NCBI GenBank assembly: GCA_949358305.1
Contig: OX442315.1
Location: 19,990,427 to 20,054,426, forward strand
Direction of reading: 5' to 3'
DNA from: Strigamia acuminata
Lineage: Eukaryota; Arthropoda; Chilopoda; Geophilomorpha; Linotaeniidae
Length of the DNA stretch: 64,000 nt
In this document: piece after piece, positions 47,901 to 63,797 of the stretch
How the letters are laid out: every line of letters starts with the position of its first letter
Numbering within the stretch: position 1 is the stretch's first letter
Notes under the pieces: model-generated
The model's input: the letters and a program-made list of their open reading frames with translations, nothing else
The model's database searches: none
What the model was told of the DNA's origin: nothing
Made by a program: the position numbers and the translations under genes

Positions 47901-48783
47901 GCCACTTTTGGGCAAGTATTTGCTCTTCACCATGATCCTCGTGACGCTTTCCATTTGCGTCACCGTCATCGTGCTCAACGTTCATTTCCGTTCCCCCACC
48001 ACACATACCATGTCGCCCTGGGTGCGCCGAGTATTCATACATATTCTTCCCCGCCTGTTGGTCATGCGACGACCGCAATACCCCGGTCCAACGAAGACCA
48101 AAGTGGACGTTCAAACGTGCAACGGTGTCGATTTACCGGACTCACCGAGCTCGCCCGCTGCCGTACGTTCCTATGCAACGTCGCGTGACTGCTGTCTCCA
48201 CGGAGAAGGATGTCCTTCTCAACTCGTGTTGCGTCGTTGGGCTCAAAGAGACGGCGGGGAGCGCGATCGGGATGCGTCCTCCACCCAAAATGGTCGCGAT
48301 CGGGACAACATTATCAGCAGTGAGGGGTGTCGAATTCACGGGCCCAGTGCTTCTGGCGCACCCTCGGTTTCGACAATGCGGGAAGTTGAGAGCAAACTTT
48401 CGTCGTTTGAGGTCTCGGCGAACCAGTGGCCAGAACTTTATCGTGCCATCGAAGGAGTTCGTTACATTTCAGAGCACGTTCGCTACGAGGAAGATGAAAC
48501 TCAGGTATATTTTTTATTCCTCTTTCTTTTCTTTGATGCAATGTGATGCGATGCGATGCGAATCATGTGTGATTGTTAATTGGCTCATGCTTCGTTACAG
48601 GTCAAAGAGGACTGGAAGTACGTGGCTATGGTGTTGGATCGACTTTTCCTTTGGATTTTCATGCTCGCCTGCGTGGTAGGCACATGTGGAATTATCCTTC
48701 AAGCGCCGGCACTGTACGATGAGCGCATGCCCATCGACGTGGAATTGTCGGAACTCGCAACTCCTATCACCCATCTGAAATAA
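31984..48783 (+). CDS. Nicotinic acetylcholine receptor alpha subunit (arthropod alpha1-alpha4 group), six exons
   Basis: The protein is a subunit of the pentameric acetylcholine-gated cation channel at neuronal synapses. Joining 31984-32265, 45957-46001, 46198-46307, 47226-47406, 47530-48504 and 48601-48783 gives 591 residues; every junction is GT-AG and the frame holds throughout. Visible landmarks: signal peptide (about 1-50), N-glycosylation site N75-N-T, loop D W106, loop A W137/Y144, Cys-loop C179-C193, loop B W200, loop C Y250, vicinal C252-C253 and Y257 (the alpha-subunit hallmark). M1 is about 273-293, M2 301-320 with flanking Glu 300 and 321, M3 332-356 and M4 546-566. The cytoplasmic M3-M4 loop (about 357-535) is rich in Arg, Ser and Cys and is family-variable. 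The C-terminus LYDERMPID resembles insect alpha subunits, but I cannot assign one numbered orthologue. Length is normal and no defect is visible. Confidence 0.96.
35681..35713 (+). repeat. CT-rich microsatellite in receptor intron 1
   Basis: An imperfect (CT)n/(CTGT)n run of 33 bases. On the other strand it reads GAGAGA, the binding pattern of GAGA factor. It lies 40 bases before the X-box palindrome. Confidence 0.7.
35752..35764. promoter_or_regulatory. RFX-type X-box palindrome
   Basis: GTTGCT-T-AGCAAC is a perfect inverted repeat of the RFX half-site with a one-base spacer. RFX/DAF-19 factors bind such X-boxes, mainly near ciliary and sensory-neuron genes. Its place inside the first intron of a neuronal receptor gene makes it a plausible enhancer element; activity is inferred. 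Confidence 0.35.
41959..41986 (+). repeat. 28-base A run in receptor intron 1
   Basis: This is an uninterrupted poly-A tract. I looked for a retroposed gene or SINE body directly upstream and saw none, so it is listed as a simple repeat. Confidence 0.8.
45957..46001 (+). CDS. Receptor exon 2: loop D segment
   Basis: A 15-codon exon, phase 0 on both sides, from TTTCAG| to CAA|GTAAGT. It encodes [15 protein letters not shown], the conserved beta-strand that carries the loop D tryptophan (W106). Very short exons at this position are usual in nAChR genes. It is too short to stand out as an open frame, but the translation is unmistakable. Confidence 0.95.
46198..46307 (+). CDS. Receptor exon 3: loop A segment
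   Basis: This exon has 110 bases, enters in phase 0 after TTTTTAG and leaves two bases into the Asn146 codon at AACAA|GTAAG. It encodes residues 110-146, including [25 protein letters not shown] and the loop A residues W137 and Y144. The intron before it is 196 bases. Confidence 0.95.
46308..47225 (+). other. Receptor intron 3 (918 bases)
   Basis: GT-AG intron from AA|GTAAGC to TTCAACAG|TGCGG. It contains no coding sequence and no notable repeat beyond short A runs. Confidence 0.9.
47226..47406 (+). CDS. Receptor exon 4: Cys-loop and loop B
   Basis: This 181-base exon completes Asn146 and runs to Gln206 at TATCAG|GTTGAC. It holds [13 protein letters not shown], the 13-residue Cys-loop between C179 and C193 ([15 protein letters not shown]) and the loop B motif FGSWTYSG with W200. 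The donor GTTGAC is weaker than the others in this gene. Reading on would give a stop at 47461-47463. Confidence 0.95.
47476..47517 (+). repeat. (TTTTC)n in receptor intron 4
   Basis: About six TTTTC units plus flanking T runs fill the middle of the 123-base intron 47407-47529. They end shortly before the acceptor TATTTGCAG and provide an unusually long polypyrimidine tract. Confidence 0.85.
47530..48504 (+). CDS. Receptor exon 5: loop C, M1-M3 and most of the cytoplasmic loop
   Basis: This exon has 325 codons, phase 0 at both ends (TTTGCAG|GTGGAC and ACTCAG|GTATAT). It encodes residues 207-531. Loop C reads YYTCCDEPY, which makes this an alpha-type subunit. M1, M2 and M3 follow, with [10 protein letters not shown] before M2. 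The cytoplasmic loop then starts [13 protein letters not shown] and includes [17 protein letters not shown]. The rest of that loop is low in conservation. Confidence 0.96.
48601..48783 (+). CDS. Receptor exon 6: M4 and C-terminus
   Basis: This exon has 60 codons and TAA, after a 96-base intron ending TTCGTTACAG. It begins [20 protein letters not shown], the highly conserved pre-M4 and M4 sequence. It ends with a short extracellular tail, [18 protein letters not shown], then ITHLK. Confidence 0.96.
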   Translation, partial: VKEDWKYVAMVLDRLFLWIFMLACVVGTCGIILQAPALYDERMPIDVELSELATPITHLK

Positions 48784-48889
48784 TTGTGTATGTCTCAAGA
48801 CGACTTAGTGAAATTGATTACTTTCTAAGACACAAATTTCTTCGTTCCCTGTCAAAATGCTCAGGATGATTTATCTGGCTGCCACTTTT

Positions 48890-48895
48890 AATAAA
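48890..48895 (+). terminator. Candidate polyadenylation signal of receptor gene
   Basis: AATAAA lies 107 bases after the stop codon; a second copy is at 48927-48932, and ATAAATAAA occurs near 49049. The first two would give a short 3' UTR. Which one is used cannot be told from sequence. Confidence 0.4.
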
Positions 48896-49647
48896 TGTCT
48901 ATTTTTGAAATACAAAGGAGGAGAAAAATAAATGAAAATCTCCATTAACTACATATTTATGACAACTAACGAGTGACAACTAAAATGTAGATTTTATGGC
49001 CCTCATCGACGTAATGTTGTTCGCACGCCATTTATCGAATGGATACGATAAATAAACAGAAAGGAAGCCACAAATACGCTTGAGGACGTTAAATTAGAAT
49101 TATTTTTCATTTGTTTACCTTTTTTTTTCTTTTCTGTTTGAAAACTATTGGGGTTTCATCTTTCAACATGTCAAGTTGAAAGCTATAGCTCACTTACAAT
49201 TGATTTCCAATTAGGAAGATACTCTTCCTTCGTATTATAGAGTGCAATCACTCAACAGGTTTACATTTTAGAGGCAGCTATAGTCATTTTCCCGTGCATC
49301 TCCGCTTAGTCAATGTTGTCAACAAATTCACTTTTATGTGTACCGGTAAATTCAAATTGTTTGGTTACATTCAACAGTTAGAACCTCCTAACTTGTTTCA
49401 AAACATGCATATAAACATACGAGCTACAGGTTATATATATATATACGTGTTCAAATTTAAGTTGGCGCCCAAACAGCAATTGCATGTCTTAAAATATCAT
49501 TAAAAACTCCTAACTCAAACAAATGTTCATCGTGTTAGGACGATTAGATAATTACGACCGAAATGAGACGTCAGTTGCTGTGTGGGACGGGTTCTAACTC
49601 TATTTAAATTTGAAAAATTAATTAATTCAGTAGAAGTAAAACAAGTA

Positions 49648-49677
49648 ATTATATAAATTATATAAATTATATAAATT
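49648..49677 (+). repeat. (ATTATATAA)3 short tandem repeat
   Basis: Three exact copies of a 9-base unit, followed by ATT of a fourth. Confidence 0.8.
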
Positions 49678-50216
49678 TGTCGGATGTAAATTTTAAATTA
49701 TTAATCAGTTGATTAATATAACCTTTTCTTTATTGAAATAATGAAATTACAACTCGAAAAGTCGGGCATTATTTAGGCATATCCTCGACCTTCCTGGACG
49801 ACAATGCATTTAATTTTGCTTTCTCAACCAACTGAATACTGAATACCACACGAGAAATACTAGTTAGATGTAGTTAAAGTATTATTTGCTAATGATGATT
49901 TCATTTGTAATAAACAGAGTACAAATAGGTTTTTAGTTGAATTGAAAAAAATTAGAATTCTATCTTGAATTGATCATGGTGTTGAATGTTAGCTTGTGAA
50001 ACGCATAAATATTAAAATGAATTTTAAAAATAACTATTATTATAAAACCTAAAGTTAAACTGAATGACTGATTAATTATTATTTTTTAATTTTTTAATTG
50101 TAGAGTAAAAAAAAGTGAAAAAATTATTAAATATCTTGTGCAAATATACTGTACATACGGTATAAAAATTAATGCAATGAATGGTTGAATCATTGAATAA
50201 ATTTATTATTTTATTT

Positions 50217-50262
50217 GAAAAAATAAAAATAAAAATAAAAAAATAAAATAAAATAAAATAAA
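50217..50262 (+). repeat. (AAATA)n low-complexity tract
   Basis: Repeated AAAAT/AAATA units over about 46 bases. A simple sequence repeat only. Confidence 0.75.
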
Positions 50263-53200
50263 GACTATAAACGTAAGATATGATACTTTTTAAATTAAAA
50301 ATATTTAAGCATCTTTATGCATATTTATTCCAATTTTTTTGGTTAATTTATAGCAATAAATAGTGGCTGCACAATATTTTGCAACGCGTAATTCTATGCG
50401 TAATAAATTTTTATGTGTACTTATTATAATTTTATATCGTTTTTCTCTTCAATTCAAGGATGGCAAACAAGAACATAAGAGATAAAGCTGTTAACTTTAA
50501 TCAAGTTAGAAAAAAATAAGAAAATTATTCCAAAAGAAGGCATAAACACAAAGAAAATACGCTTCACTTATCACTAGTCAAATAGAAGCACTTGCACTTG
50601 TGGCCTGGAAACTGTGCCACGCTTTATCAGATGCTTGAGACATCATCTGATGACATCAGAAGTGAACAACATGGTTATATACATTCATAATACATGTTGG
50701 TCTGGGTTGCGATTCACGTAGGTCAACTATCCAAGCAAATCTTTTGGGAAAACAAAACTACAACAGGAGGATGTTTTTGACTGAACGAAGAATAAAAGAG
50801 GAACATTTTAATTCTGATCATCTGGATCTGCCTCGACTTGGTGTTGCCACACGTAAAGCTCGAAGCTTTCCTAATTTCTCACTAGTGGTCACGACGCGCT
50901 AAGACCTTGGCACAGCCCTGGCGGCAAGAAATCAGTCCCTTGAAATATTAGACACGTTTAACCTCACGGAAAACGGTTAAATATAGCGTGGTCATAAGAA
51001 ATAAAAGACCACTTAGACGGAAAAGCATTCCTCTAAAATCCTATCAGAATCTATTGTTCGGTCATGCGACGTGACATAATTCTATGTTTAATATTTTCCT
51101 TACAAGATGGCGCCGTGTGTCAAGGCTTAACGGAGTTTGAAATTCCATGCACACCTTAACGGTGGCATTTTTAAATAAAAATTACATTCACACAACATAT
51201 ATTTTGTAAAAAAATAACCTAACCTTCTATCGTCCGTTTTATGATGTGAGTAGATCCAAACTGGCCGGCTTCCGTCTTTATGTTTAATTCAATAAAGTAC
51301 GATTACCTTATCGATTTCACTTCGTCCATTGTCTTCGGAGTCCAAATATAAAAGCGCTCTTTATAAAATTTCTCACAAGGGGAAGGCTAAATCTTCTTTA
51401 CCGTTTGAGACTAATCCTCGGACTAATCAATCCTCTAAATTCTGCGCAAATGCTTATAGATACACGAATATTTATAATTTTTACTAGAAAATGTTTTAAT
51501 AATTATGCAAAGAAAAATCTATACCGTTTCAGCAGAGAACTGAAAAACTAGCACATCACAAGTGGTTGCTCAGTCAAGAGAACGACTGTCCATTAAATAC
51601 ATGAACACATTAGCAACAATATTATTGAGAAAAAAAAATTTGTATTTTCAAAAACAAAAAAAAAACAAAAAAAAGGCGACACACGATTCACCTTGCAATT
51701 CAATCTACCGACATTAAAAAAGTCAATTAACAAGTGAGGTATATAACTAACACATGGACAAAAAAAATACTTTGGTCACGAAAGTGATGATGATGTGATC
51801 ATGTTCTGCTTTACCCAACGGTTTTTAATTAGAGCAGATGAAGAAAAGAAAGATGTAAGCAGGAAAATGTTTAATCCAAGCGAGTCTTGTTAAGCGATTA
51901 GTTGAACCCAAAGTAATACACCAGCGCCCAGGAAACTAAAAAACCGAATCAAAGTGTAGATTAATGCCGATCGTAGAAGAAATTTTACTGTTTATTAACG
52001 TTAGCTATTATAAAATTAAAAGAAAAAAAATTTTAAAAAAAAATTTAAAGGAAAAAAAAAAAAGATTGCGAGTGATTTTTGTGTAAATAGCTAAACCTTC
52101 ATAACTTAAGGACTGTACACAAATAAATGACAGGGAAAAACAATAATACAATTAATCAATCGCCTCAATGATACGAAACAAAATGAAATCTCTCTTAGGT
52201 GCTAAACTTAGTACGAACATAAAACAATTACGTAATATAAACCGGCAGTTTTCACTTCTAGTAATGGACAAACCAATTTTGCACATTTGCCAAAATAAAA
52301 TTTTAAAAAAAATCAGAAAAACATTTAATTTAAAAACCAAAATAAACGAATTTAAGAGAAAAAAAAAATTTGACAAAATGTACAGAAAAAAGATTGGCAG
52401 TCTTAACTCACCCACAGGAATGACCACAACACACTATAACGCTGAGAAAAGCTAGACTAGCAAGCCAACATGAAGTGGGAGGCGAAAAATAATATAAATT
52501 ACAACGTATTTACAACACATTCTCAAAACATGCAGGTTCTGATTGATATGTACTCAGATTGGTCACTTGACTTAAAGCCATTCCATCCCTACAATACAAG
52601 AAAACGCAAACAATGACATTTAAAAAAAACAAAAACAAAAACAAAAAAAATAAAAAATAAAAGAGAAATAACGTTGTGACATTTTCATGCTGTCAGTAGC
52701 AATTGACCCTAAACGAAAATCTGACGCCATTGGTAACGGTTTGTATAAACAAAGGATTTGGATTGAAACTTTGATAACAGGGATTCGCTAAATTTATCAC
52801 AGTCTGGTGGTATGGCAGCGTCTCCTCAACAGAAAATAATCAAATGGAATCGATGGCAGATTAACCCTTTGCTTACAACCAGCACCAATGCCTTGCCCCC
52901 TCATTATATACACAACATCTGGATACAAATTACAATTCAAATTCAATAAAACTCACTAAAATTCAATCGTTTCGTTTTAAATATTATTATTTCTTGTTTA
53001 AACAGGCCAATTTTCATCAAAAAATGAAGAAAGGAAAAAAATAATCACTAATTGCATTGTTTCCTCCAATTTTAACCATTCTCGTCTGTTTGATCAATTC
53101 AAGTAATCCCAATTGCGAGAGACATTCTTCTTCTCTTCGGCGAAGACCAACACTCACGCACTGTGATGGGGAAAAGGTTCGACTGGTCGACGACGTTTCT

Positions 53201-53415
53201 CCCATTTCAGAATAAGCCCAACTAAATCCATTTACATTTAAATTCTTCCTAGCATCCTTTTCTTTCTCGCTGATTAAATTCATCTGAGAGCATCTCGTGG
53301 CAAACGGAACAGCACTGTATTCCACAAGAGCATCCGCCGCACCAAAACGCCAGTTCGAAGAAAGAAAAAGAATTCGGAGCTGTTGAGTGCAGCTTAACGC
53401 TTGCACCGCCTCACG

Positions 53416-57437
<4,022 letters not shown>

Positions 57438-57500
57438 TGTGAGTGACAAAAGCACATCAAGTGGTCACGACTCTCCAGAGCCGGTCAGAAGCTCACACTC
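57438..57500 (-). other. SPOP: SPOP 5' UTR part of first coding exon
   Basis: This is the 63-base segment between a good splice acceptor (TTTCAG at 57506-57501) and the ATG. It has an in-frame stop (TGA) 45 bases before the ATG, which supports the chosen start. The matching upstream donor may be the GAAG|GTAAGAA at 62042/62041. Confidence 0.6.
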
Positions 57501-60500
57501 CTGAAATGAAAGAAAAAAAGTGCTGTAATTAAATTGTTTCAATATGTTCTTTTCAAATCCTTCTGTTTCATTCAAAACAAATACATCAATCTGTTGATGC
57601 AACAATACCACACTCTTCATTGCAAAAAATAACCCTAACATAAAAATAACAACAAAAGAACACAAAAACCGCTTTTTATTTCTCCGAAAATTCAATTTTC
57701 GACCACATTCTCTTTTAGCAACTCAAACTAAGGGGTGGTACCACAACACTTCATCACCAAGTTGAATAAACTCCACAATCATGTCAATGCTCTTGCAGTG
57801 CACAAACTAGCTTCCATTTCATATTCTTCCTCTTCCTCACTCTTTACAAGACAATGCCCAATCCCAATACACACCAAAAATTAATTCCCAAAAAAAAAAA
57901 AAAAAAAAAAAAAATTGTTTTTCTCATACGGAATACCAATCGCCCCACCCCTCCCCGCCCCCCGCCAAAAAAAACCTAAAAAAATAAAAAAAAAAAGAAA
58001 ATTTAAATCAGAACACGAGAAAAAAAAGGAGCACAATAGTTCAACAGTCATTTCAATTCATTCCATTCCAGCACGATTAATTTCCGTTTTTGTTTTTATA
58101 AACCATTTTTCATTGGATGGCAAGTGAAATGTTTTTTCGGGAGCTTTGACCCCTTTGAATCTATATCGGTGTTGAGAGACCCCGTTCAAAGTGTAGTCGT
58201 GTACCTTGTGGTGACAAAATGTAGGTTGCCTCAACGTACCAAGACGCAACGAGAGCGTACACAAAAGCCTGTACTAAATAAAACAAACTGTCACAACTCC
58301 CGCCCAACATCTGCCTTATCTCACATAGCAGTTCAATGAACTCCCACAAGAGTAAATTGCCCTTCTGTAAAAACCGCTTTTGTCTCAAAAATTAATATTT
58401 ACCCCAAATCCCAAAAAATCAATCACCGACAACAAAAATAAACATAAAAATAAATTTTTTCTCCCCACGAGGGGTTCTCATCGATCAAAATGCTTGCGTT
58501 TCTTGGTATAAAACGTATGAATAACGACGACCCAAGTGTACAATACAGGTCAGGTCAGAGCCTTAAAATGCTTCATTACTGACGGATGCGATGATCATTA
58601 AATGCCATGGATTTGTCCCATTTTCTTCTCCTAGGATATAACTTAAATGTGTGTTGCTAGCACATCTTGTGCAATGCAATCCTCGTTTAAATCAATCTAC
58701 ACCACTAGAAACACTTAACCCCAAATTACATTCAAATCAATGCATCAAACCATCAACATACATCAATTAAAACACTTGTACCAATTCAAAACATCAATTT
58801 CCCACCCCGCTCCCCCTTTTTTCTTCTATCCTAAATTCACTCGGAAAAATGCTATTTTAATCATTATTGCTAACACCTACCCGATTCGCACTCAATTACG
58901 TCAATACTCGATACCCAACACTCGACACAATTGCTACTTACGTACAACTCGCTGTTTCCATGGTTTTGCAAGCAAATTTGCACTCCTCCCACCAACTATG
59001 CGAAGGAGGAAATCCTGCAATGTTTTTATTTATTTATTTTTTTTGCTTATTTCTCATTATTTCAAGGACACGCATATTTCACAAAATGTTGGAAATAATC
59101 ATAATAACCGGATGCATATCCTTGAATTCGTCGCCAAATCATTTGTTTAATAGACTACCATGAACGTTAAACGTGCACACTTGGCTCAAGGATGACATCG
59201 TACCATCGTCTTCGTTTAAAACAGCAACATTGATTCCAGTCTACACGTGTCGCAATTATCATTCCGCTAAACAAACATGACCTTGTCCTTTTTATCGACG
59301 ACGGATAGCAAAATGAACGTTTAACAACACTCCCATTTTGCAGAAATAAAACAAGTATGCTGTCGTCATGCTGCGACAAACATTTAACTCAAAAGATTCC
59401 GCTTTAAGTCGAATTTTCGCTCACATTTTGCAGAAAACCTCGCTGAAATTCCAAACTCGCATTGTAAATCTTTTTCTAAGCCTTGTTACCATTATTTTTT
59501 TCTTTTTTTTTTAATTCCCAGATTTTTTTTTCTTCTTCAAACTCAATCAGATTCCATGGCCGACATTGCTAAATTCCTAACCCACCCTTGTGACCAGTCA
59601 GTGTGCTTAGGTCATGATCTGGAATCATCAGTGATGGTCCAGCTGCTATTCGCACCAATACGTGACCTGCACAGGTGGTAGACATTAAACAGCTGCTAAT
59701 TACTCAAAACCGTTCCCAAATCATGTCTAAAACACAAGCAAACTTTGTATTTATAGATATCTTGACTAAAAATTACGAGGGAATGACACAGGTCATTGAG
59801 AAGGCAACAAACCCAGCTGAACTACATTTCGTGATACACTTTGTGACTATAGCGATCACTTAATTTAAAAATCCTCAGTTTTTCCTACAAATAAATTCAT
59901 TAATTTTAACCAAAAAAAAAAAAAACTTTAATAAAGTCGATTTTTCCATTTTTTTTGCATCTTTAACCCAAAAAATTAAAAATTAATTCCTACCTTAATT
60001 GACCGTTTCATCCACGCGTTAATTTACGCTTAAATCTTATAATCCAATGGAAAATAACGGCTAAATTCTACAACAGCAGCGAAAATGTATCCATTCTTTT
60101 GCACGAGGCATCAACGTTTGCCTGTGAATAATGGTAACAAGCCGACTGCCTAGCTTAACTCGAAATGGGTCACTCTGACCAAAGAAGCAATCAGGAAACT
60201 GGGCTACCCCACATTGACATACTCAGACCTATAAAACAATACCTGGTCCAACGCCTTTGCTGCCCACTCTTACACTCGGCAGCTTCGCTGCAGAACAACC
60301 CATCAATCGTATTTTACGAGCTAATTAATTGATTGAATGAAAACAAACAGATAAATAAATGCTAACATTAAAATAAAAAAAAAAACTTTGCAATAAATAA
60401 ATTTTTATTCTTTAAATCCCAAAATGTTTAATTTAAGGCTAGTGGGTTTGTCCTCTTTATCCCATAACCCAATTGAGGGTAAAGGTTCTTCTTCCTTTCC

Positions 60501-62041
60501 AACACTCTTTTTTCCCTAAATAAAAATACAAAAAATAACAAATAAAAAAAAAAAATTCATAAAAAATAAATTTATTTTATTCAAATTTGGATTTTGTAAA
60601 TTTAAAAAAAATAAAAAAATAAAAAATGCTATTTTTTTATATTTATGTTTTTAGATGTTATTTCTTATCGGTAACTATGCGCCCAAATAGATTTGAGTTT
60701 TGACGATAGATTTTTATAGGTTGCCAATTATGAGGTGACACATTAGTATATTTACTATAGATGCGGTTTTGGCACATAACCTCTTTTATGAATTACACAT
60801 AACTGAATATTGCGTTATGTAAGACCTACTCCATATTTGTTCGAGAATACAAAGGAACTCGGCACGTGGAGGAAGGTTACAACGAATTACATTTACTCGT
60901 TAAAAAAATCATCAAAACATCTTCTACTCCAAAATTTAACACTGATAAATGGAGAAAACCTTCTCCTATTTCCTTCCAAAAAAAAAAAAAAAAAAAGAAA
61001 AACGAGGAGGGCCCAGAAATCAAACGAAAAATTACGTATCCTCTTTTCCCCAAAACAACACCCACTTTAAGCCTAAAAGTCTCGCAACTTATTTACACCA
61101 CAGTCAAAAGCAATTCTAAATTTAGTAACAGATTGTGCTAAGAAAATAAGACCGTAAAATGTACCTTTAATCAATAAACAACCCACCGATGCGGTCAAGG
61201 TCGCACGAGACCCAATCGGAGACGCGTCAATGCAACAAAACGCCAGTTGAAAAAAGAAAAAAGAAGAAAAAACTGCCCTTGGTTTTAAAATTAGGCAAAT
61301 AGCAAATACATACAACAACGCTCTCGCTGGCCATAAAACACATAGACATTCCATTGGTCGCAACGTCTGAAGTGCGAAAAGTCAATAGAGATGATCCACA
61401 CGCGAATCTCATCTTGCAACACCTGAATAATCATCATCTGACATCGCAATTTTTATTTCCAACTAACTACTAACTCGCTATACTCATAATCTTATGTAAT
61501 CATTTCAAAGACATAGATTAAAGCCACCTGGCACAGGAAATAAATTTTTCTAGCATTTCAAATTCGCATCCAATTTTCTCATTTCGGTTGCATTGCACAA
61601 GCAAGCACTTTCAAATATCCTCATCGTTTTGGCTTAATCTGGATGAGTCAGCTAGAAAAGAGCACCAAGTGCAGACAAAATCCCAAACTTGGTGCGTTTT
61701 AAGTGCTCGGAATGGTTTTTCTTTCTCCTTTATGCCATTTTCGCGTTGCACTGGGATAAATAAAACTTGAATTTGTGACCTCGAATTTGTTTGTGTGAAA
61801 AATTTCCCACTTTTCCAATCGGCTAGGCAATCGGCTGGGTGTTTCCTACGCTTTTGGCTTTAAATTCTCGCCTTTTAAAATGTTGTTCGATCCGATTTGA
61901 TAGTCGAAATAATAAATAAACAGCTGAGTGGAGGTTTCCAGTGCGCTTTGTCTTGCCAGGACGCTCAAGTCACAATCAACTCAAGGCCAGTTACCAGCAC
62001 AAAAGCATTTCGAAACGAATAAATCCTTAGGAAATTCTTAC
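57501..62041. other. Non-coding region upstream of SPOP coding exons, probably its leader intron
   Basis: No conserved coding sequence was found. The stretch contains a 25-base A run at 57890-57914, (TTTTTATTT)-type low-complexity tracts near 59.5 and 60.5 kb, and scattered chance frames of up to 136 codons (58740-59150, +). If the donor at 62042/62041 pairs with the acceptor at 57501, the whole stretch is SPOP 5' UTR intron. Confidence 0.5.
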
Positions 62042-62200
62042 CTTCGTACTGCCTTTCTGCCTGCTTCGTTTCCACCGATACACTTGAAACCCATGTAGCA
62101 CACTTTGTAATATGGAAACGTTCCTTCCGAACCATGAACCAACACGAATAATACCACACGAAAGCCGCAGCAAAATAAAAGCTATGGCCGGCTGCCGCCT
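62042..62200 (-). other. Candidate non-coding leader exon of SPOP
   Basis: On the - strand a strong donor, GAAG|GTAAGAATT, ends a segment that is less AT-rich than its surroundings. Just upstream (62160-62260) is a GC-rich, CpG-containing patch with TGCGCA motifs, as expected of a broad promoter. It lies 4.6 kb upstream of the SPOP acceptor. The upstream end shown is a guess. Confidence 0.3.
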
Positions 62201-63743
62201 ACTAACATACGGGTTCTGCGCATCTCATCGCGCAAGCGCTGTGCAAACTTTCTGATAGAAACCACTAAAACCTGGATTGGAAAATTAGCGAAAATTACTG
62301 CGTGAGGACGGAAAATAAAATCAATTGATAAGAAATCACGCGTTACGTTCGTTTAAAACAATTTGTGAGCATTGGAAAACAAAAAAAAATATTCGAAATT
62401 CGTAAATTTTAAAAATTAAAATTAAATTAAATTAAATTTACATGAGAATAGTGCCATTGGAAAAAAACGACAACATAGCCTTGGCATAATAGCAAAACAA
62501 ACACAAAAACAAGCTATCCTACAGTATTTAGTACGGGAAAAATAATAAATATTAGTACGATATTTACCCGATTGCAATAAAGACCAATATTTGTAATTCT
62601 AATTTGTGCATCATATAAATTGACATGTTTCGGTTTCGTTTAATAAAAATATTTCTATTCGACGTTTATAACAACAAAGCCCTTGGTTTTATTCATTTTA
62701 GTAAGGTACCGTTTAAAAAAAACTTAATTGCCAGGACGAAGCCCCTGCACTGACTCCCTCCAACCTCCAACACTCGTCCTCAATTCTGTTTTTGATGTCT
62801 TCCCCTCCCTCCCTGACCCGTATTCGTTTTGGGGCACCAAAAGATGAGGCTGCATCAGGTTGGGTGCGTCCCGCCTCAAGTCTTGTGGGGAAACAAAGGG
62901 GACTACGAAAAAAAAGAAAGAAAAAAATGGGGACAGATTCAGTCGACGACCGCAATGCATTAGCAAGCAGTCATTTCTAGGCACCGGAAATGGACGATTT
63001 TTGACCTCTCTTCCCTTCACTCACTAGTCACCACCTCCAATTCCACTTTAATAAATGAAACGATTCTTTCGAACAGAATCGGTAATTCAATCTGGCACGA
63101 ACATCTCACGACAATTTCAACGCTTGATATTTCAATTCAAATTTTAAATAAATAGAAATTTTTTTTTCTCTATTATTTTTTTTTAATAAAAATAAAAATA
63201 ACACATGCAAAAATTTCAAAAATGTTTTATCGCTTATAGTTTTTTTTTTTTTTAAATAATATATTTTTGGCTTAGTTAGAAATAAGAAATGCTGACTATA
63301 ACGTTTCTCGATTCTAGCTTTTACCATCAACCTACAGATTGGCCTTTGAGGTCAAAATTCTGATTCTTAAAGATGACCCATTTGTTCTCATATTTTTCAT
63401 CTCGGGTCGACCGTTGCTTAGTTACTGAACTGATAGAGGAACTTAGGAAAGGAGGGTGCACGTCATACCTCCAAACTCGCGACATTGAAACATTAAATAT
63501 CTATTTAAAACTATATATAACAAAAACCTAAAGTATAAAATAAAAAATACAAAATTCCAAATGAATTAGTCATCTACATTTCTCTTTTCAAAAAGGAAAC
63601 GAAGTCGTCAAAATACAAATCTCAGCCTAAGCAAACGTAACTCATTGAAATAACTTGCTTTAAATATTAAAATCACCGAAACGATCACTCGTTCTATAAT
63701 CATTAAATAATGCGGAAGACTAAATAAGAAAAAAGCGACGGAA
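62201..63743. other. Non-coding region with a GC-elevated patch
   Basis: Mostly AT-rich without recognised genes. Bases 62735-62990 are markedly richer in G+C and open in more than one frame on the - strand; a polypyrimidine tract ending CCCCACAAG at its upstream side looks like an acceptor. I could not identify a protein, so it is left as a possible unassigned exon or promoter of a leftward gene. Confidence 0.4.
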
Positions 63744-63797
63744 GTAATAGAGAAGGCGCTTGCAACGCACATTCCCATACCGCCTTCTCTCTATTAC
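63744..63797. repeat. Stem-loop with 15/17-base arms
   Basis: GTAATAGAGAAGGCG (63744-63758) pairs with 63781-63797 except for a two-base CT bulge, around a 22-base loop. The outer flanks do not pair. It overlaps the 3' end of the candidate cysteine-rich exon. Confidence 0.7.

Larger units (their letters stand above)
48784..53415. other. Region between the convergent 3' ends of receptor and SPOP genes
   Basis: Both 3' UTRs must lie here. The middle is very AT-rich, with an (ATTATATAA)3 tandem at 49648-49677 and an (AAATA)n tract at about 50217-50262. Bases 50560-51160 are less AT-rich and contain the YY1/Pho-like AAGATGGCGCC at 51104-51114. The last 400 bases beside the SPOP stop codon are open on the - strand for 129 codons (53017-53406), but this is best read as SPOP 3' UTR. 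No gene was recognised. Confidence 0.6.

Noticed and set aside
53017-53406. 129-codon open frame on the - strand just after the SPOP stop
   Set aside because: It starts ten bases past the SPOP stop codon in the same transcript direction and shows no known motif; best read as 3' UTR.
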